DNA of 64,000 bases from contig NZ_CP161920.1 in NCBI RefSeq assembly GCF_040819555.1, positions 819,501 through 883,500 on the forward strand, given 5' to 3'. The stretch comes from Nitratireductor sp. GISD-1A_MAKvit (lineage in GTDB: Bacteria > Pseudomonadota > Alphaproteobacteria > Rhizobiales > Rhizobiaceae). The notes beneath the pieces are model-generated. The model was given only the letters and a program-made list of their open reading frames with translations. It was not told where the DNA came from and ran no database searches. Of the stretch, positions 18,223 to 28,139 are shown in pieces (the first letter of the stretch is position 1; each line of letters begins with the position of its first letter). The translations under genes and the position numbers were made by a program.

Positions 18223-18669
18223 CTAGCGCCGCTGGTACTTGATGAACGGTGTCAGTTTCGCGATGCGGTCATAGAGCTTTCGGGCAGTTTCGTTGAAGTC
18301 CTGTGTCATCCAGTAGACATTTGCCGCGCCTGCCTCATCCGCCTTGTCGTAAACGGCCTCGATCAACGCCCGGCCAATGCCCTGTCCACGCACGGAGGGA
18401 TCGGCGTAGAGATCCTGCAGATAGCAGTTGTTGCCCACCGTCCAGCAGGTGCGGTGGAACATGTAGTGCACCAGACCGACAGGCTTTCCATCCACCTCGG
18501 CGATCAGGCCATTGGGTTCGTATTCGCCCTCATCGAAGAGCCGCTTCCAAGTGGTCGCATAAACCTCTTCCGGCACGCTCGTCTTGTAGAATGTCAGATA
18601 GTCCGTCCAGAGACGGCGCCATTCGGCTTCGTCGGATTTTGCGAGCGGGCGAATGGTGATCTCGTTCAT
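18223..18669 (-). CDS. GNAT-family N-acetyltransferase
   Basis: The 148-residue protein shows the GNAT acetyl-CoA signature in LQDLYADPSVRGQGIGRALIEAVY (motif A, with RGQGIG binding the pyrophosphate), preceded by VGLVHYMFHRTCWT. TPFIKYQRR closes it. The start ATG at 18669 is chosen because GGGAGAAC lies 7-8 bases before it; upstream in-frame codons encode an unconserved proline-rich run. The substrate is unknown. It is downstream of moxR and upstream of the toxin-antitoxin pair. Confidence 0.88.
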   Translation of the reverse strand: MNEITIRPLAKSDEAEWRRLWTDYLTFYKTSVPEEVYATTWKRLFDEGEYEPNGLIAEVDGKPVGLVHYMFHRTCWTVGNNCYLQDLYADPSVRGQGIGRALIEAVYDKADEAGAANVYWMTQDFNETARKLYDRIAKLTPFIKYQRR

Positions 18670-18749
18670 GGTGTTCTCCCTCATGTTCCGGGCACTGTCA
18701 GGCGGCGGAGGCGTTTCTGACAAGGGCCAGGGAGGCACAGGCCTTGCGC

Positions 18750-19593
18750 CTATTGCCGCCGCGCCATGAAGGCGAGTTTCTCGAAGAGGTGAACGTCCTG
18801 CTCGTTCTTCAGCAGCGCGCCATGCAGGCGGGGCAGGGCGTTTTTCGCCTCGCCGCGCAGGTCTTCGGGTTGAACATCATCGGCGACGAGAAGCCGGATC
18901 CAGTCCAGCGCCTCGGAGGTGGAGGGTTTCTTCTTCAGCCCCGGTACCTCGCGGATTTCATAAAACTGGCTGAGGGCGGCAGACACCAGGTTCTTCTTGA
19001 TGCCGGGATAGTGGACCTCGACAATATCTGCCAGCGTCTCGGCATCGGGAAAGCGGATATAGTGGAAAAAGCAGCGGCGCAGAAAGGCGTCCGGCAGCTC
19101 TTTCTCATTGTTCGACGTGATGATCACGATGGGGCGGTGGATAGCCTTCACCGTCTCGCCGGTTTCGTAGACAAAGAACTCCATCTTATCGAGCTCCTGC
19201 AACAGGTCGTTGGGAAACTCGATATCGGCCCTTGTCGATCTCGTCGATCAGGAGAACGGTCTTGCGGTCTGCCGCGAAGGCTTCCCACAGTTTTCCGCGC
19301 TTGATGTAGTTCTTGATGTCGTTGAAGCGCTCATCGCCCAGCTGGCTGTCGCGCAGCCGCGAGACGGCGTCATATTCGTAAAGACCCTGCTGCGCGCGCG
19401 TGGTGGATTTGACATGCCATTCGATCAGATCGAGCCCGAGGGCTGCTGCCACCTGTTTGGCAAGCTCGGTCTTGCCGGTGCCGGGTTCACCCTTCACCAG
19501 AAGCGGGCGCTCCAGCGCGATTGCCGCGTTCACGGCCACCATCAGATCTTTGTCGGCGACGTAATCCGCCGTGCCTTCAAAACGCATGCGCAT
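18750..19593 (-). pseudogene. MoxR-type AAA+ ATPase, split by one surplus base
   Basis: Two frames join into a 280-residue MoxR-family ATPase when one base is dropped from the run at 19229-19231. The first part has Walker A GEPGTGKTELAKQ and Walker B VLLIDEIDK. The second part begins LLQELDKMEFFVYETGE and includes PIVIITSNNEKELPDAFLRR. The coding strand reads GACAAGGGCCGATATC; AGGCC would give DKADIEFPND as expected. MoxR proteins act as chaperone partners of VWA proteins, and such a gene lies downstream at 15883-17074 with the same type of defect. A sequence error is the likeliest cause. Confidence 0.85.
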
Positions 19594-19732
19594 CAGTCCT
19601 TGCGGTGTGGTTCCAGCTTAAAATCCGAGCGCGACCCTATTGGGTGAATTTTGCTGGCGCAAGTGCGCGAATGCCACTGGCGGAGCAGGGGGCGGAAGCC
19701 TATATTGAATTTGCGGTCTGCGCTTCCCGACA

Positions 19733-19850
19733 GGAATCTAATTCCCCGGGGCCTTATCGATCCTTAAGGGAGCTGTCCCTGGTCTCGCCCGTGGGCTTGG
19801 CTACACGGCGCCCACCTACTTTGTAGGTTCCCGGGATCGTGTATTCCATC
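19733..19850 (+). ncRNA. ssrS: Probable 6S RNA (approximate ends)
   Basis: The 348-base gap before the 5-formyl-THF cyclo-ligase gene holds a GC-rich self-complementary segment. GGAAT (19733-19737) can pair with ATTCC (19843-19847), CCCCGGG-type runs pair further in, and the centre contains the small hairpin AGGGA-GCTG-TCCCT, consistent with the 6S open-complex mimic. 6S RNA sits directly upstream of this same gene (ygfA/fau) in many proteobacteria. It binds sigma-70 RNA polymerase in stationary phase. Ends are estimated; a covariance-model scan for the 6S family would decide, and the true RNA is probably somewhat longer. Confidence 0.65.
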
Positions 19851-19941
19851 GGTCGCCGTGGATCGCCACTCTTTCCCTTTCTCTCTGCGGATTGCCGGAT
19901 TATCGTGGCGTGATGTCGAGACACGCCAAACACCATTTTGC

Positions 19942-20523
19942 ATGACCACTCCACGCGAATTCAAAAAGCAGCTTCGTGCAGCAGCCCTTGCGCGCCGGGG
20001 TGCACTGGATGCCGGATGGCGCGCCGAAATCGGAGAGCGGCTTCCCGCCCATGCGGATGCGCTGTCGCCTGCGGCAGGGGGTGTCGTTTCCGGCTTCTGG
20101 CCGATGCGTTCGGAGATGGATGTGCGCCCGCTCATGGCCGCACTTGCCGAAAGGGGCGCACGGATCGCACTGCCGGCCATTCTGAATAATACCACGATCG
20201 TTTTCCGCGAATATCTGCCCGGTGCGCCGATGGTTGATATGGGGTTCGGAACGTTGGGGCCGGGCGAAGATGCGCCGGTGCTTGATCCCGATGTGATGCT
20301 GGTGCCGCTCGCCGCCTTCGACGCACGCGGCCACCGCATCGGCTATGGGGCGGGCTATTACGACCGGGCCATTGCGCGGCTGAAGGCCAAGGGACGCACG
20401 CCACGCCTGATCGGCATCGCCTTCGACTGTCAGGAGGTCGAACACGTGCCCGACGAGGAGCATGACCAGCCCCTGTCGGAAATCCTTACCGAGACGGGGT
20501 TGCGGCGATTCACTGAAGCGTGA
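19942..20523 (+). CDS. fau: 5-formyltetrahydrofolate cyclo-ligase
   Basis: This enzyme converts 5-formyl-THF to 5,10-methenyl-THF using ATP. The 193-residue protein has FKKQLRAAALARRGAL at the N-terminus and the signatures VLDPDVMLVPLAAFDARGHR and GYGAGYYDRAIARL. The frame extends upstream to 19858, but the ATG at 19942 gives the usual N-terminus and leaves room for the 6S RNA region. ymdB follows after 50 bases. Confidence 0.94.
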   Translation: MTTPREFKKQLRAAALARRGALDAGWRAEIGERLPAHADALSPAAGGVVSGFWPMRSEMDVRPLMAALAERGARIALPAILNNTTIVFREYLPGAPMVDMGFGTLGPGEDAPVLDPDVMLVPLAAFDARGHRIGYGAGYYDRAIARLKAKGRTPRLIGIAFDCQEVEHVPDEEHDQPLSEILTETGLRRFTEA

Positions 20524-20573
20524 GAGGTTTTTTGCGCTTTTCACCCACGCCTCCGATGCTCTAGAAGCGGCGC

Positions 20574-21399
20574 ATGAGATTTTTGTTTCTTGGCGATATG
20601 GTCGGCCGTGCCGGCCGCACGGCGGTCTGGGAAAAGCTCCCCGGCCTGATTTCCGATTTCCGGCTGGATTTCGTTGTGGTGAATGGCGAGAACGCGGCGG
20701 GCGGTTTCGGCATCACCGAGGAGATTTTCCGCGCCACGCTCGATGCCGGCGCCGATGTGGTGACGACAGGCAATCACGTCTGGGACCAGCGCGAGGCGCT
20801 GACCTTCGCCCCCCGCGAGGAGCGCTTCCTGCGCCCCGCGAATTTTCCCAAGGGCACGCCGGGCCGGGGTTCGGGTGTCTATATGGCAAAGAACGGTGCC
20901 CGGGTCCTTGTCTCCAACATCATGGGCCGGGTCTTCATGCATCCCGAGCTCGACGATCCCTTCGCCTGCGTGGAGGATGTGCTGGCTGCCTGTCCGCTGG
21001 GCGATCAGGGCCGATGCCGTCATTCTCGATTTTCATGCCGAGGCCACATCCGAAAAAATGTGTTTCGGCCATTTCGTGGATGGGCGGGCGAGCCTCGTCG
21101 TGGGCACACACACGCACCAGCCGACCGCCGATCACCAGATCCTCAACGGCGGGACGGGCTATCTCTCCGATGCCGGCATGTGCGGCGATTACGATTCCTC
21201 GCTTGGCATGGACAAGGAAGAACCGCTCAACCGTTTCACGGCGAAAGTGCCCAAGGGACGCTTTGAGGCGGCATCCGGCCCTGCCACGATTTGCGGTGTC
21301 GGGCTGGAGATTTCAGACCGTACCGGGCTTTGCGAGCAGATTGCGCCGCTGCGGCTCGGTCCCCGGCTTGAGGAAACCGTTCCTGCCTTCTGGCGTTGA
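20574..21399 (+). pseudogene. ymdB: YmdB-type metallophosphoesterase, split by one surplus base
   Basis: Two frames join into a 274-residue TIGR00282-type phosphodiesterase when one G is removed from GGG at 21008-21010. The first part has FLFLGDMVGRAGR and VVTTGNHVWDQRE with the metal-binding Asp, Asn and His. The second has VILDFHAEATSEK, LVVGTHTHQPTAD and GTGYLSDAGMCGD. YmdB proteins hydrolyse 2',3'-cyclic nucleotides or cAMP in other bacteria. The site reads GATCAGGGCCGATGCC; AGGCC would yield QADAVILDF. All metal ligands survive on either side of the break, which argues against old decay. Confidence 0.9.
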
Positions 21400-21468
21400 C
21401 GCTGGGCGCGTGCACGCATAACTCTGCGAAACGCTATATTTGAACAATTGCCAGCGAGGGGTGCTGCA

Positions 21469-22236
21469 ATGGAATGGCTTGCCGGTCACTTTGAGTTTGT
21501 CTCCAATCCGGAAGCCTGGGTCGCGCTTGTGACCCTGGTGGTGCTTGAGATCGTTCTCGGCATAGACAATCTGATCTTCATCTCCATCCTGACGAACAAG
21601 TTGCCACAGGAGCAGCAGGCGCGGGCACGGCGCATCGGCATCAGCGCGGCCCTGATCCTGCGGCTGGCGCTGCTCGCCACCATTTCCATCATCGTGCAGC
21701 TTACCGAACCCGTGTTTGAGCTGTTCGGCCACGGTTTCTCCTGGCGTGATCTCATTCTCATTGCCGGTGGCCTCTTCCTTATGTGGAAGGCCACCAAGGA
21801 GATCCACCATTCGGTCGATCCCGACGATGGCAAGGAAAACATGATGGGCAAGGTCACGATCACCGCGGGTGCGGCCATTGTTCAGATATTGCTGCTGGAC
21901 CTGGTCTTCTCCGTTGATTCCATCATCACCGCCGTTGGGATGACCGACGAAATCGCCATCATGTTCATCGCCGTTATCTCGGCCGTGACCGTGATGCTGA
22001 TCGCCGCGGAGCCGCTGTCGCGCTTCATCGCAGCCAACCCCACCGTGGTCATGCTGGCGCTCGCCTTTCTTTTGATGATCGGCATGACGCTGATCGCAGA
22101 CGGGATGGGTTTTCACGTTCCCAAGGGCTACATCTACGCCGCCATGGGCTTCTCGGCGCTGGTCGAGGGACTCAATATGCTGGCGCGGCGTAAGCGGATG
22201 CGCGAAAAGGCAGTTGCGGGCGAGGCGGCAGAGTAA
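21469..22236 (+). CDS. TerC-family integral membrane protein
   Basis: The 255-residue protein has seven or so transmembrane segments and the TerC signature [16 protein letters not shown] near residue 28, plus [18 protein letters not shown] in the middle, the two acidic-residue repeats typical of the family. TerC proteins are linked to metal (manganese) export and tellurite tolerance. The ATG at 21469 is chosen because GCGAGGGG lies just upstream and the protein then starts in the usual way ([10 protein letters not shown]). It precedes the convergent MBL-fold gene by 6 bases. Confidence 0.9.
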   Translation: MEWLAGHFEFVSNPEAWVALVTLVVLEIVLGIDNLIFISILTNKLPQEQQARARRIGISAALILRLALLATISIIVQLTEPVFELFGHGFSWRDLILIAGGLFLMWKATKEIHHSVDPDDGKENMMGKVTITAGAAIVQILLLDLVFSVDSIITAVGMTDEIAIMFIAVISAVTVMLIAAEPLSRFIAANPTVVMLALAFLLMIGMTLIADGMGFHVPKGYIYAAMGFSALVEGLNMLARRKRMREKAVAGEAAE

Positions 22237-22242
22237 TCTGCG

Positions 22243-23049
22243 CTACACCCCGTCGAGTATCACTATGGTCGGTCTCCGTGGCAGGTTGTCCAGCGCCACG
22301 GTGATCGCCCGTCCCTCACGGAAGTCCAGTTCGAAACCACCGCCCATCCGGCTGGTGAACGCGCTGAGCGGCGTGGAATGCCGATGCATCGGCAATATGA
22401 TCGATGAGGAAAGCCGGCGCGTGATTTCGCTCATGCCGTCGAGCGAGAGTGTCAGCCCGCCGTCGATGGGCACCATCACCACGTCGAGCCTGCCGATCGC
22501 CGCATAGTGACTGTCGTCGAGCCGGTGGTGCAGATGGCCCAGATGGCCGATGCACAGGCCCGCCACCTCGAAGATGAAGATGGAATTGGCATCCGGCTCC
22601 ATCGCGCCATAGCGGTGGATGTCGGTGGTCACGTTGCGGATATAGACGTCCTCCACCATGAGTGAATGCCGTGCCGGCCCGCCATCGGGGTTCCAGCCCG
22701 GCAGCACGTGTTCGATGGCCGGGTCCGGATTGTTGGTGAAATGCGTGCCATGCGCCTTGTTCATGGTGACGACACGCGGCACGGGACTGGCGCCATAAGC
22801 GCCGGAATAGTCGGTGGCGATGGTGACGCCGGCGGGCGTCTCGATTATGTAGGTAGAGTGTCCCGCATAGGTGATATCCACCGGTTCGGCGCTTGTGGCG
22901 GCGGGGGTGGCAAACGAGGCGAAGATCACGCCGGGCAGAGCCTGCGCCATGGCCAGACAGGTGCTGGGTCTCTCGGTCTGTGCCGAGGCCACGGCAAGAG
23001 GGACGAGCAGAAATATCAACAAGCTTGCGGTCAGTCGGAAGGCATTCAT
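22243..23049 (-). CDS. Exported MBL-fold metal-dependent hydrolase
   Basis: The 268-residue product begins with a signal peptide ([19 protein letters not shown]) and continues as a metallo-beta-lactamase fold of the UlaG/YtnP-like type: [20 protein letters not shown] replaces the usual HxHxDH start, and [10 protein letters not shown] plus [10 protein letters not shown] provide candidate metal ligands. The substrate is unknown. The ATG at 23049 is favoured over the one at 23055 because GGGAG is then 6 bases away. It is convergent with terC and divergent from yebC. Confidence 0.75.
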   Translation of the reverse strand: MNAFRLTASLLIFLLVPLAVASAQTERPSTCLAMAQALPGVIFASFATPAATSAEPVDITYAGHSTYIIETPAGVTIATDYSGAYGASPVPRVVTMNKAHGTHFTNNPDPAIEHVLPGWNPDGGPARHSLMVEDVYIRNVTTDIHRYGAMEPDANSIFIFEVAGLCIGHLGHLHHRLDDSHYAAIGRLDVVMVPIDGGLTLSLDGMSEITRRLSSSIILPMHRHSTPLSAFTSRMGGGFELDFREGRAITVALDNLPRRPTIVILDGV

Positions 23050-23199
23050 CTGCATCTCCCGTGCGAACAGGGACCCATACTACGGCAAAGCGCGGCAATG
23101 CGCCACGTTAGGCAGCCGGCGCTTCTGGACGTTGGCCGGCATTTTCACTATAAAGCGGCGTTATTCCGTTGCATTCAAAAGACCGTGAGAAGGAGCCCC

Positions 23200-23949
23200 A
23201 TGGCCGGTCATTCCCAATTCAAGAACATCATGCACCGCAAGGGCCGGCAGGATGCCGTTCGCTCGAAGATGTTTTCCAAACTGGCGCGCGAAATCACCGT
23301 TGCTGCCAAGATGGGGCTGCCCGACCCGGCGATGAACCCGCGCCTGCGCCTGGCCATCCAGAACGCCAAGGCACAGTCCATGCCCAAGGACAATATCGAG
23401 CGTGCGATCAAGAAGGCATCCGGCGGTGACGCGGAGAACTATGACGAGGTGCGCTACGAGGGCTACGGTCCCGGTGGTGTTGCGATCATCGTCGAAGCCC
23501 TGACCGACAATCGAAACCGTTCCGCCTCCAACATTCGCGCCGCCTTCACGAAAGCTGGCGGATCAATGGGCGAGACGGGTTCCGTCTCATTCATGTTCGA
23601 CCGTGTGGGCGAGATCATCTATCCGGTCGACAAGGGCGACGCCGACACCGTGATGGAAGCAGCCATCGAGGCGGGCGCCGAAGATGTCCAGTCGGATGAG
23701 AATGGACATGTCATCACCTGTGCGTTCGAGGACATCGGCGATGTGACAACCGCTCTGGAAAAAGCCTTGGGCGAGGCCGAATCCGTCAAGGCGATCTGGC
23801 GGCCGCAGACCGGAACGCCGGTTGATGAGGAGCGCGCCCAGTCGATCCTCAAGCTTGTCGCCACCCTTGAAGACGACGATGACGTGCAGAACGTCTACGC
23901 CAATTTCGAGGTGGATGACGAGACGCTCGCGAAGCTCAGCGCAGCCTGA
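23200..23949 (+). CDS. YebC/PmpR-family DNA-binding protein or translation factor
   Basis: The 249-residue protein begins [20 protein letters not shown], the universal YebC start, and continues with [20 protein letters not shown]. YebC proteins were described as transcription regulators, and some have been linked to relief of ribosome stalling at proline runs. The open frame extends far upstream, but the ATG at 23200, with AAGGAG 5-6 bases before it, is clearly the start. In many genomes yebC is next to ruvC; here ruvCAB lies 16 kb away. Confidence 0.95.
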   Translation: MAGHSQFKNIMHRKGRQDAVRSKMFSKLAREITVAAKMGLPDPAMNPRLRLAIQNAKAQSMPKDNIERAIKKASGGDAENYDEVRYEGYGPGGVAIIVEALTDNRNRSASNIRAAFTKAGGSMGETGSVSFMFDRVGEIIYPVDKGDADTVMEAAIEAGAEDVQSDENGHVITCAFEDIGDVTTALEKALGEAESVKAIWRPQTGTPVDEERAQSILKLVATLEDDDDVQNVYANFEVDDETLAKLSAA

Positions 23950-24011
23950 TTTCGCGTTTGCCGGGTGAGTCTTCCCGGCAGATCCTGCTGCTTGGCAAAG
24001 GACGGGATCGC

Positions 24012-24296
24012 ATGATGCAGCATCGCGTGGCGATTACCTACTGTACCCAGTGCCAATGGCTCCTGCGCTCGGCCTGGCTGGCGCAGGAGCTGCTCTCCAC
24101 CTTTTCCACGGAATTGTGCGAGGTCGCGCTGCGCCCGGGCACGGGCGGTGTTTTCGAGGTCTCCTGCAACGGCATCCTGATCTGGGAGCGGAAGCACGAT
24201 GGCGGGTTCCCCGATGCGAAGACGCTGAAACAGAGGGTTCGCGATGTGATAGCCCCGCAGCGCGATCTTGGACATATCGACAAGCCGGCAACTTAG
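24012..24296 (+). CDS. SelT/SelW/SelH-like thioredoxin-fold protein
   Basis: The 94-residue protein carries a CxxC motif (YCTQCQWLLRSAWLAQEL) near its N-terminus and GGVFEVSCNGILIWERKHDGGFPD in the middle, which define the Rdx/SelW-like selenoprotein family with Cys in place of Sec. Redox function is inferred. A TTG upstream at 23958 is in frame; the ATG at 24012 is preferred, with AAAGGA about 9 bases before. An intrinsic terminator follows at once. Confidence 0.85.
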   Translation: MMQHRVAITYCTQCQWLLRSAWLAQELLSTFSTELCEVALRPGTGGVFEVSCNGILIWERKHDGGFPDAKTLKQRVRDVIAPQRDLGHIDKPAT

Positions 24297-24308
24297 AGAC
24301 AGACAACA

Positions 24309-24337
24309 AAAAACCCGCCCTTGTGAGGCGGGTTTTT
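24309..24337. terminator. Bidirectional intrinsic terminator
   Basis: AAAAACCCGCC (24309-24319), loop CTTGTGA, then the exact complement ending in five T residues. Because both flanks are A or T runs, it can terminate both the SelW-like gene (+) and rpmE (-), whose stops converge on it. Confidence 0.9.
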
Positions 24338-24362
24338 GCAATGCCTGCTGCGTTGGAGCGGG

Positions 24363-24584
24363 TTAGATACCCAGGCCCTGATAACGCTGCTTGAACTTGG
24401 AAACGCGGCCACCGCGGTCCATCAGCGACTGCTGACCACCGGTCCATGCCGGATGCGTGGACGGGTCGATGTCGAGCTGGAGCGTGTCGCCCTCTTTGCC
24501 CCAGGTGGAGCGGGTCTCATACTCGGTGCCGTCCGTCATGACGACCTTGATCGTGTGATAGTCGGGATGAATTTCGGCTTTCAT
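24363..24584 (-). CDS. rpmE: Ribosomal protein L31
   Basis: The 73-residue product matches L31: [20 protein letters not shown] at the start and [11 protein letters not shown] in the middle. The zinc-binding cysteines of the C-plus form are absent, so this is a zinc-free version, as is common in alphaproteobacteria. The frame extends upstream to 24641, but the ATG at 24584 is the conserved start. It is divergent from the ABC exporter gene with about 200 bases between. Confidence 0.95.
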   Translation of the reverse strand: MKAEIHPDYHTIKVVMTDGTEYETRSTWGKEGDTLQLDIDPSTHPAWTGGQQSLMDRGGRVSKFKQRYQGLGI

Positions 24585-24788
24585 CGGCTTGTCCTGAGCT
24601 TGGTTGGGGTAACAATTGAAACCGACTTGCGGCAATTGCACCCATCCTGAAAACTTGAAGCCGCGGCCAAGGAAGGCTACGGCTTCGGAATTGGTTGGCG
24701 AGCCTATACATCAGGTCCGGCGACAAGACAAGAGTTGAGCGGCGTACAAATTGCCGCTTCCGGGCATGATGCGGAAAAGGGACAGGGT

Positions 24789-26594
24789 ATGGCGCGTGCG
24801 CAATTGGCGTCCGAAGAGAGGCAACAGGCGGCGAAACGGCGGTCGCTGAAACCACTCCGCCGGCTTTTACCCTATGTCGGGCATTATCGTGGGCTTGCAG
24901 CCGGAGCCGCGTTTTTCCTTGTGATTGCGGCCATTGCCACGCTTACGCTTCCGCTGGCCGTACGACGTATGATCGATCACGGATTTTCCGAATCCGATTC
25001 GATTTTCATCGCCAACTATTTCTCGATGCTGATCATCGTTGCCGCGGTTCTGGCCGTTGCCTCTGCCGGTCGGTATTTCTTCGTCATCACGCTTGGAGAG
25101 CGTGTCGTCAGCGATCTGCGGCGCGACGTGTTCGATCACGTCACGCGCCTGTCCCCCGGCTTTTTCGATACGGTCCAGTCGGGCGAAATCGTGTCACGCA
25201 TTTCTGCCGACGCGACGCAGGTCAAGTCTGCCGTGGGTGCCACGATCTCCCAGGCATTGCGCAATGTCATCATGGGGCTGGGTGCCGTCGGAATGATGGT
25301 GGTCACCAGCCCCCGGCTTTCGCTCCTTGTGGTGGCGGCAATCCCCGTCATCGTGTTGCCGCTGGTGGCCTTTGGTCGCTCCGTTCGGCGCCGGTCACGG
25401 TTTGCGCAGGACACGCTGGCCGACGCCACGGCCTATGCGGGTGAGCAGATCGGCGCGATGAGGACGCTTCAGGCTTTCACCGGTGAGGCAATGGCGCGGG
25501 AAAAATTTTCCGAAGCGATCGAGACGGCGTTTGCTGCCGCGCGCTCATCCATTTTCGCGCGTTCCTTTCTCACATTCTTCGCCATCTTCATGACCTTCAG
25601 CTCGGTCGTGGCAGTGCTGTGGTTCGGTTCGCGTGACGTTCTCTCGGGCGTCATGACGCCGGGAACGCTTGGCCAGTTCCTGCTCTACTCGGTTCTGGCG
25701 GCTGGCGCTCTTGGCGCACTTTCGGAAGTCTGGGGCGAGCTGTCGCAGGCCGCAGGCGCTGCCGAGCGCATGAGTGAGCTGCTCGCCGAAAAGCCGGTCA
25801 TCACCGCACCTGCCAATCCAGCGGTGCTGCCGCAGCCGGCACGTGGTGATGTGGCGTTCGAGAATGTCTCTTTTGCCTATCCCACGCGGCCTGGCCGATC
25901 GGCTCTCCATGGGTTGAGCTTCAATGTCAAGCCGGGTGAAACGGTCGCGATTGTCGGTCCGTCCGGTGCGGGCAAGACCACGATCTTCTCGCTGCTTTTG
26001 CGCTATTATGATCCGGACACGGGGACTGTGCGTGTCGATGGCGTCGACGCCCGGCAGGCCGATCCGCTGGCTCTGCGGGCGCGCATGGCCATCGTGCCGC
26101 AGGATGTCACCATTTTTGCTGCCAGCGCTGCGGAAAACATCGCCTTCGGCCGCCCCGATGCAACCCGTGCGGAAATCGAGGCTGCAGCCCGCGCTGCGCT
26201 CGCGCATGATTTCATCAACGATCTGGCAGAAGGCTACGAAACGCCGGTGGGCGAGCGTGGCGTTACGCTATCCGGCGGTCAGCGCCAGCGCATGGCCATT
26301 GCCCGCGCCATCCTGCGCGATGCGCCGATCCTGCTTCTGGACGAGGCGACTTCTGCACTGGATTCCCAAAGCGAGACACTGGTGCAGCAGGCGCTGGAGC
26401 ATCTGATGAAGGGACGCACCACGCTCGTCATAGCGCACCGGCTGTCGACGGTGCTGAAAGCCGACCGCATTCTCGTGCTGGACGAGGGACGCATCGTGGA
26501 AGAAGGTACCCACAGCGAGCTTGTTGCAGCAGGCGGTGTCTATGCCAAACTCGCAAGCCTGCAGTTCGAGCCCATGGGGAATGCGGCCGAGTGA
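24789..26594 (+). CDS. ABC exporter, fused permease and ATPase (MsbA-like half-transporter)
   Basis: The roughly 601-residue protein has a six-helix type IV ABC membrane domain (residues about 20-320) and a C-terminal ATPase domain with Walker A GPSGAGKTT, signature LSGGQRQRMAIARA and Walker B ILLLDEATSALD. It probably works as a homodimer exporting lipids or hydrophobic compounds; the substrate is not deducible. The frame opens at 24735, but the ATG at 24789 gives a more usual N-terminus. The next gene, the nitroreductase, is convergent. Confidence 0.92.
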   Translation: MARAQLASEERQQAAKRRSLKPLRRLLPYVGHYRGLAAGAAFFLVIAAIATLTLPLAVRRMIDHGFSESDSIFIANYFSMLIIVAAVLAVASAGRYFFVITLGERVVSDLRRDVFDHVTRLSPGFFDTVQSGEIVSRISADATQVKSAVGATISQALRNVIMGLGAVGMMVVTSPRLSLLVVAAIPVIVLPLVAFGRSVRRRSRFAQDTLADATAYAGEQIGAMRTLQAFTGEAMAREKFSEAIETAFAAARSSIFARSFLTFFAIFMTFSSVVAVLWFGSRDVLSGVMTPGTLGQFLLYSVLAAGALGALSEVWGELSQAAGAAERMSELLAEKPVITAPANPAVLPQPARGDVAFENVSFAYPTRPGRSALHGLSFNVKPGETVAIVGPSGAGKTTIFSLLLRYYDPDTGTVRVDGVDARQADPLALRARMAIVPQDVTIFAASAAENIAFGRPDATRAEIEAAARAALAHDFINDLAEGYETPVGERGVTLSGGQRQRMAIARAILRDAPILLLDEATSALDSQSETLVQQALEHLMKGRTTLVIAHRLSTVLKADRILVLDEGRIVEEGTHSELVAAGGVYAKLASLQFEPMGNAAE

Positions 26595-26613
26595 GCTTGG
26601 GCGAAGCCGTTCC

Positions 26614-27303
26614 TTAAATAAATGTGGCGATTTCCTCCAGAGGCTTTTTCTCCATCGCATGCTGGGGGATGGTGGCGTCCTCTTTGGGATATCCAACGAC
26701 CATCAAAATATAAGGTTTGTCGTGCGGGTCCCGGCCGCACAGTTCGTTGAGGAAGCTCATCGGGTTGGGTGTGTGTGTCAGCGTGGCAAGCCCCGCCCGG
26801 TGCAGGGCTGCGATCAGAAAACCCGTGGCGATGCTCACCGATTCCGGCACATAGTAGTTCTTGCGTTTCACGCCGTCGGCAGAGCGGCTGCGTCGTTCAC
26901 CGAACACGCAGATCAGCCACGGTGCCTCCTCCAGAAACGGCTTGCTCGCATCGGTGCCCAAAGGTCCCAGCGCCTGTAGCCATTCTTCGCCGGCACGCCC
27001 TTCGTAAAACGCTTTCTCTTCGACTTCAGCCGCCTCGCGGATCTGCTTTTTCACGGCAGGATTGCCGATGACCGCGAAGTGCCAGGGCTGGTGGTTTGCG
27101 CCATTGGGAGCGGTTCCCGCTGCCCTGATGCAGGTCTCGATAATGTCGCGCGGAACGGGGCGGCTTGAAAAGTCGCGCACCGTGTGCCGGGTGCGGATCT
27201 CATCATAGAAGGCTCGCGCCCGCGCCCGCATCTCCTCCACCGGATACTCCCTGTAATCGGGAAGCGGAACAGGGCGGTATTCCTGCGTGGCTTTGGTGCT
27301 CAT
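26614..27303 (-). CDS. Nitroreductase-family flavoprotein, iodotyrosine-deiodinase-like
   Basis: The 229-residue protein has the nitroreductase fold with the FMN-contacting [14 protein letters not shown] and [19 protein letters not shown]. The pattern [18 protein letters not shown] and [13 protein letters not shown] are close to iodotyrosine deiodinase homologues, so reductive dehalogenation is possible; a plain NAD(P)H nitroreductase is the alternative. The start at 27303 is preferred over an upstream ATG at 27345 because the operator dyad (27334-27346) would otherwise lie in the coding region. Confidence 0.8.
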   Translation of the reverse strand: MSTKATQEYRPVPLPDYREYPVEEMRARARAFYDEIRTRHTVRDFSSRPVPRDIIETCIRAAGTAPNGANHQPWHFAVIGNPAVKKQIREAAEVEEKAFYEGRAGEEWLQALGPLGTDASKPFLEEAPWLICVFGERRSRSADGVKRKNYYVPESVSIATGFLIAALHRAGLATLTHTPNPMSFLNELCGRDPHDKPYILMVVGYPKEDATIPQHAMEKKPLEEIATFI

Positions 27304-27333
27304 GCGGACATTTCTCCCATTTTGTCCGATAAT

Positions 27334-27346
27334 ATTGTCAGACAAT
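27334..27346. promoter_or_regulatory. GntR (FadR-type) operator before the nitroreductase gene
   Basis: ATTGTC, A, GACAAT is a perfect 13-base dyad. It contains TTGTCAGACAA, an exact match to the TNGTNNNACNA pattern recognised by FadR-subfamily GntR regulators. It lies 31 bases before the nitroreductase start and directly after the stop of a FadR-type (FCD) GntR gene, so regulator, site and target are adjacent. Confidence 0.65.
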
Positions 27347-27383
27347 CATGCAAATGCAGATCGACGTCAAGCCGCGACGTCGT

Positions 27384-28079
27384 TCAATCCGTTGTGGGGT
27401 TCTTGTCTATGTACGATCGAGGGCGCGCGAAGTGGTCGTCCGGCAGCGATTGAATAAGTTTTCTAGCGTTCTCGACATGCCGGAGCATCGCGGCCCGCGC
27501 TCCGTTCTCGTCGTTGGAAACAACGCATTCTGTCACTTCCCGGTGCTGCCGGTTGGTCTCGAACACGTGGCTGCTGTCCACAAGAACACGAAACTGCAGC
27601 CAGTAGAGCGAGTTGGACAGTCGCGTGAGCGTGTCGCTGAGGAGGGGGTTTTCCGCAGTCTCGCGAAAGAGCCGGTGAAACTGGCCATTGAGCTGCGAGA
27701 ACCTTTTCATGTCGCCCTCATCAACGGCGGCGTCCAGATCGCTTTGCAATCTAACAAGGGTGGACGGAGCGAGATGCAGCTTCGGCAAGGCGAGCGTGAC
27801 CGCGAGCGCTTCCAGAGCCCCGCGTACCTGGAAAAGATTATCCACCTCCACGCGTGATAGCTGGCGAACCATCACGCCGCGGTGCGGCTCCGCCGTGAGG
27901 AGACCATCGGCTGTCAGACGGCGGAAGGCTTCACGCACCGACGAGCGGGACACGCCGAGCCGGTTGGTAAATTCGCTTTCCGTCAACCTCTGACCGGGAA
28001 CAAGCCGTCCGGTGCGAACGGCTTCGGTCAGTGCGTCGGCCACTGTCTCCACAGTGGATCGGGAATCGGTGTCTTCCAT
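27384..28079 (-). CDS. GntR-family regulator with FCD ligand domain
   Basis: The 231-residue protein has an N-terminal winged helix (GRLVPGQRLTESEFTNRLGV, SRSSVREAFRRLTADGLL) and an all-helical FCD domain whose metal or ligand-binding His/Asp residues lie in LNGQFHRLFRETAEN and NRQHREV. The start at 28079 is chosen over 28115 because MEDTDSRSTVETVADALTEA fits family N-termini. The downstream nitroreductase gene carries a perfect FadR-type operator, making it the obvious target. The effector is unknown, possibly an aromatic acid. Confidence 0.88.
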   Translation of the reverse strand: MEDTDSRSTVETVADALTEAVRTGRLVPGQRLTESEFTNRLGVSRSSVREAFRRLTADGLLTAEPHRGVMVRQLSRVEVDNLFQVRGALEALAVTLALPKLHLAPSTLVRLQSDLDAAVDEGDMKRFSQLNGQFHRLFRETAENPLLSDTLTRLSNSLYWLQFRVLVDSSHVFETNRQHREVTECVVSNDENGARAAMLRHVENARKLIQSLPDDHFARPRSYIDKNPTTD

Positions 28080-28139
28080 GCAGGCGAGAGTGTGCCGATA
28101 CCGGTGTTCTGACAAGCCTGCCTGGCCGGTCAGCGCAGC

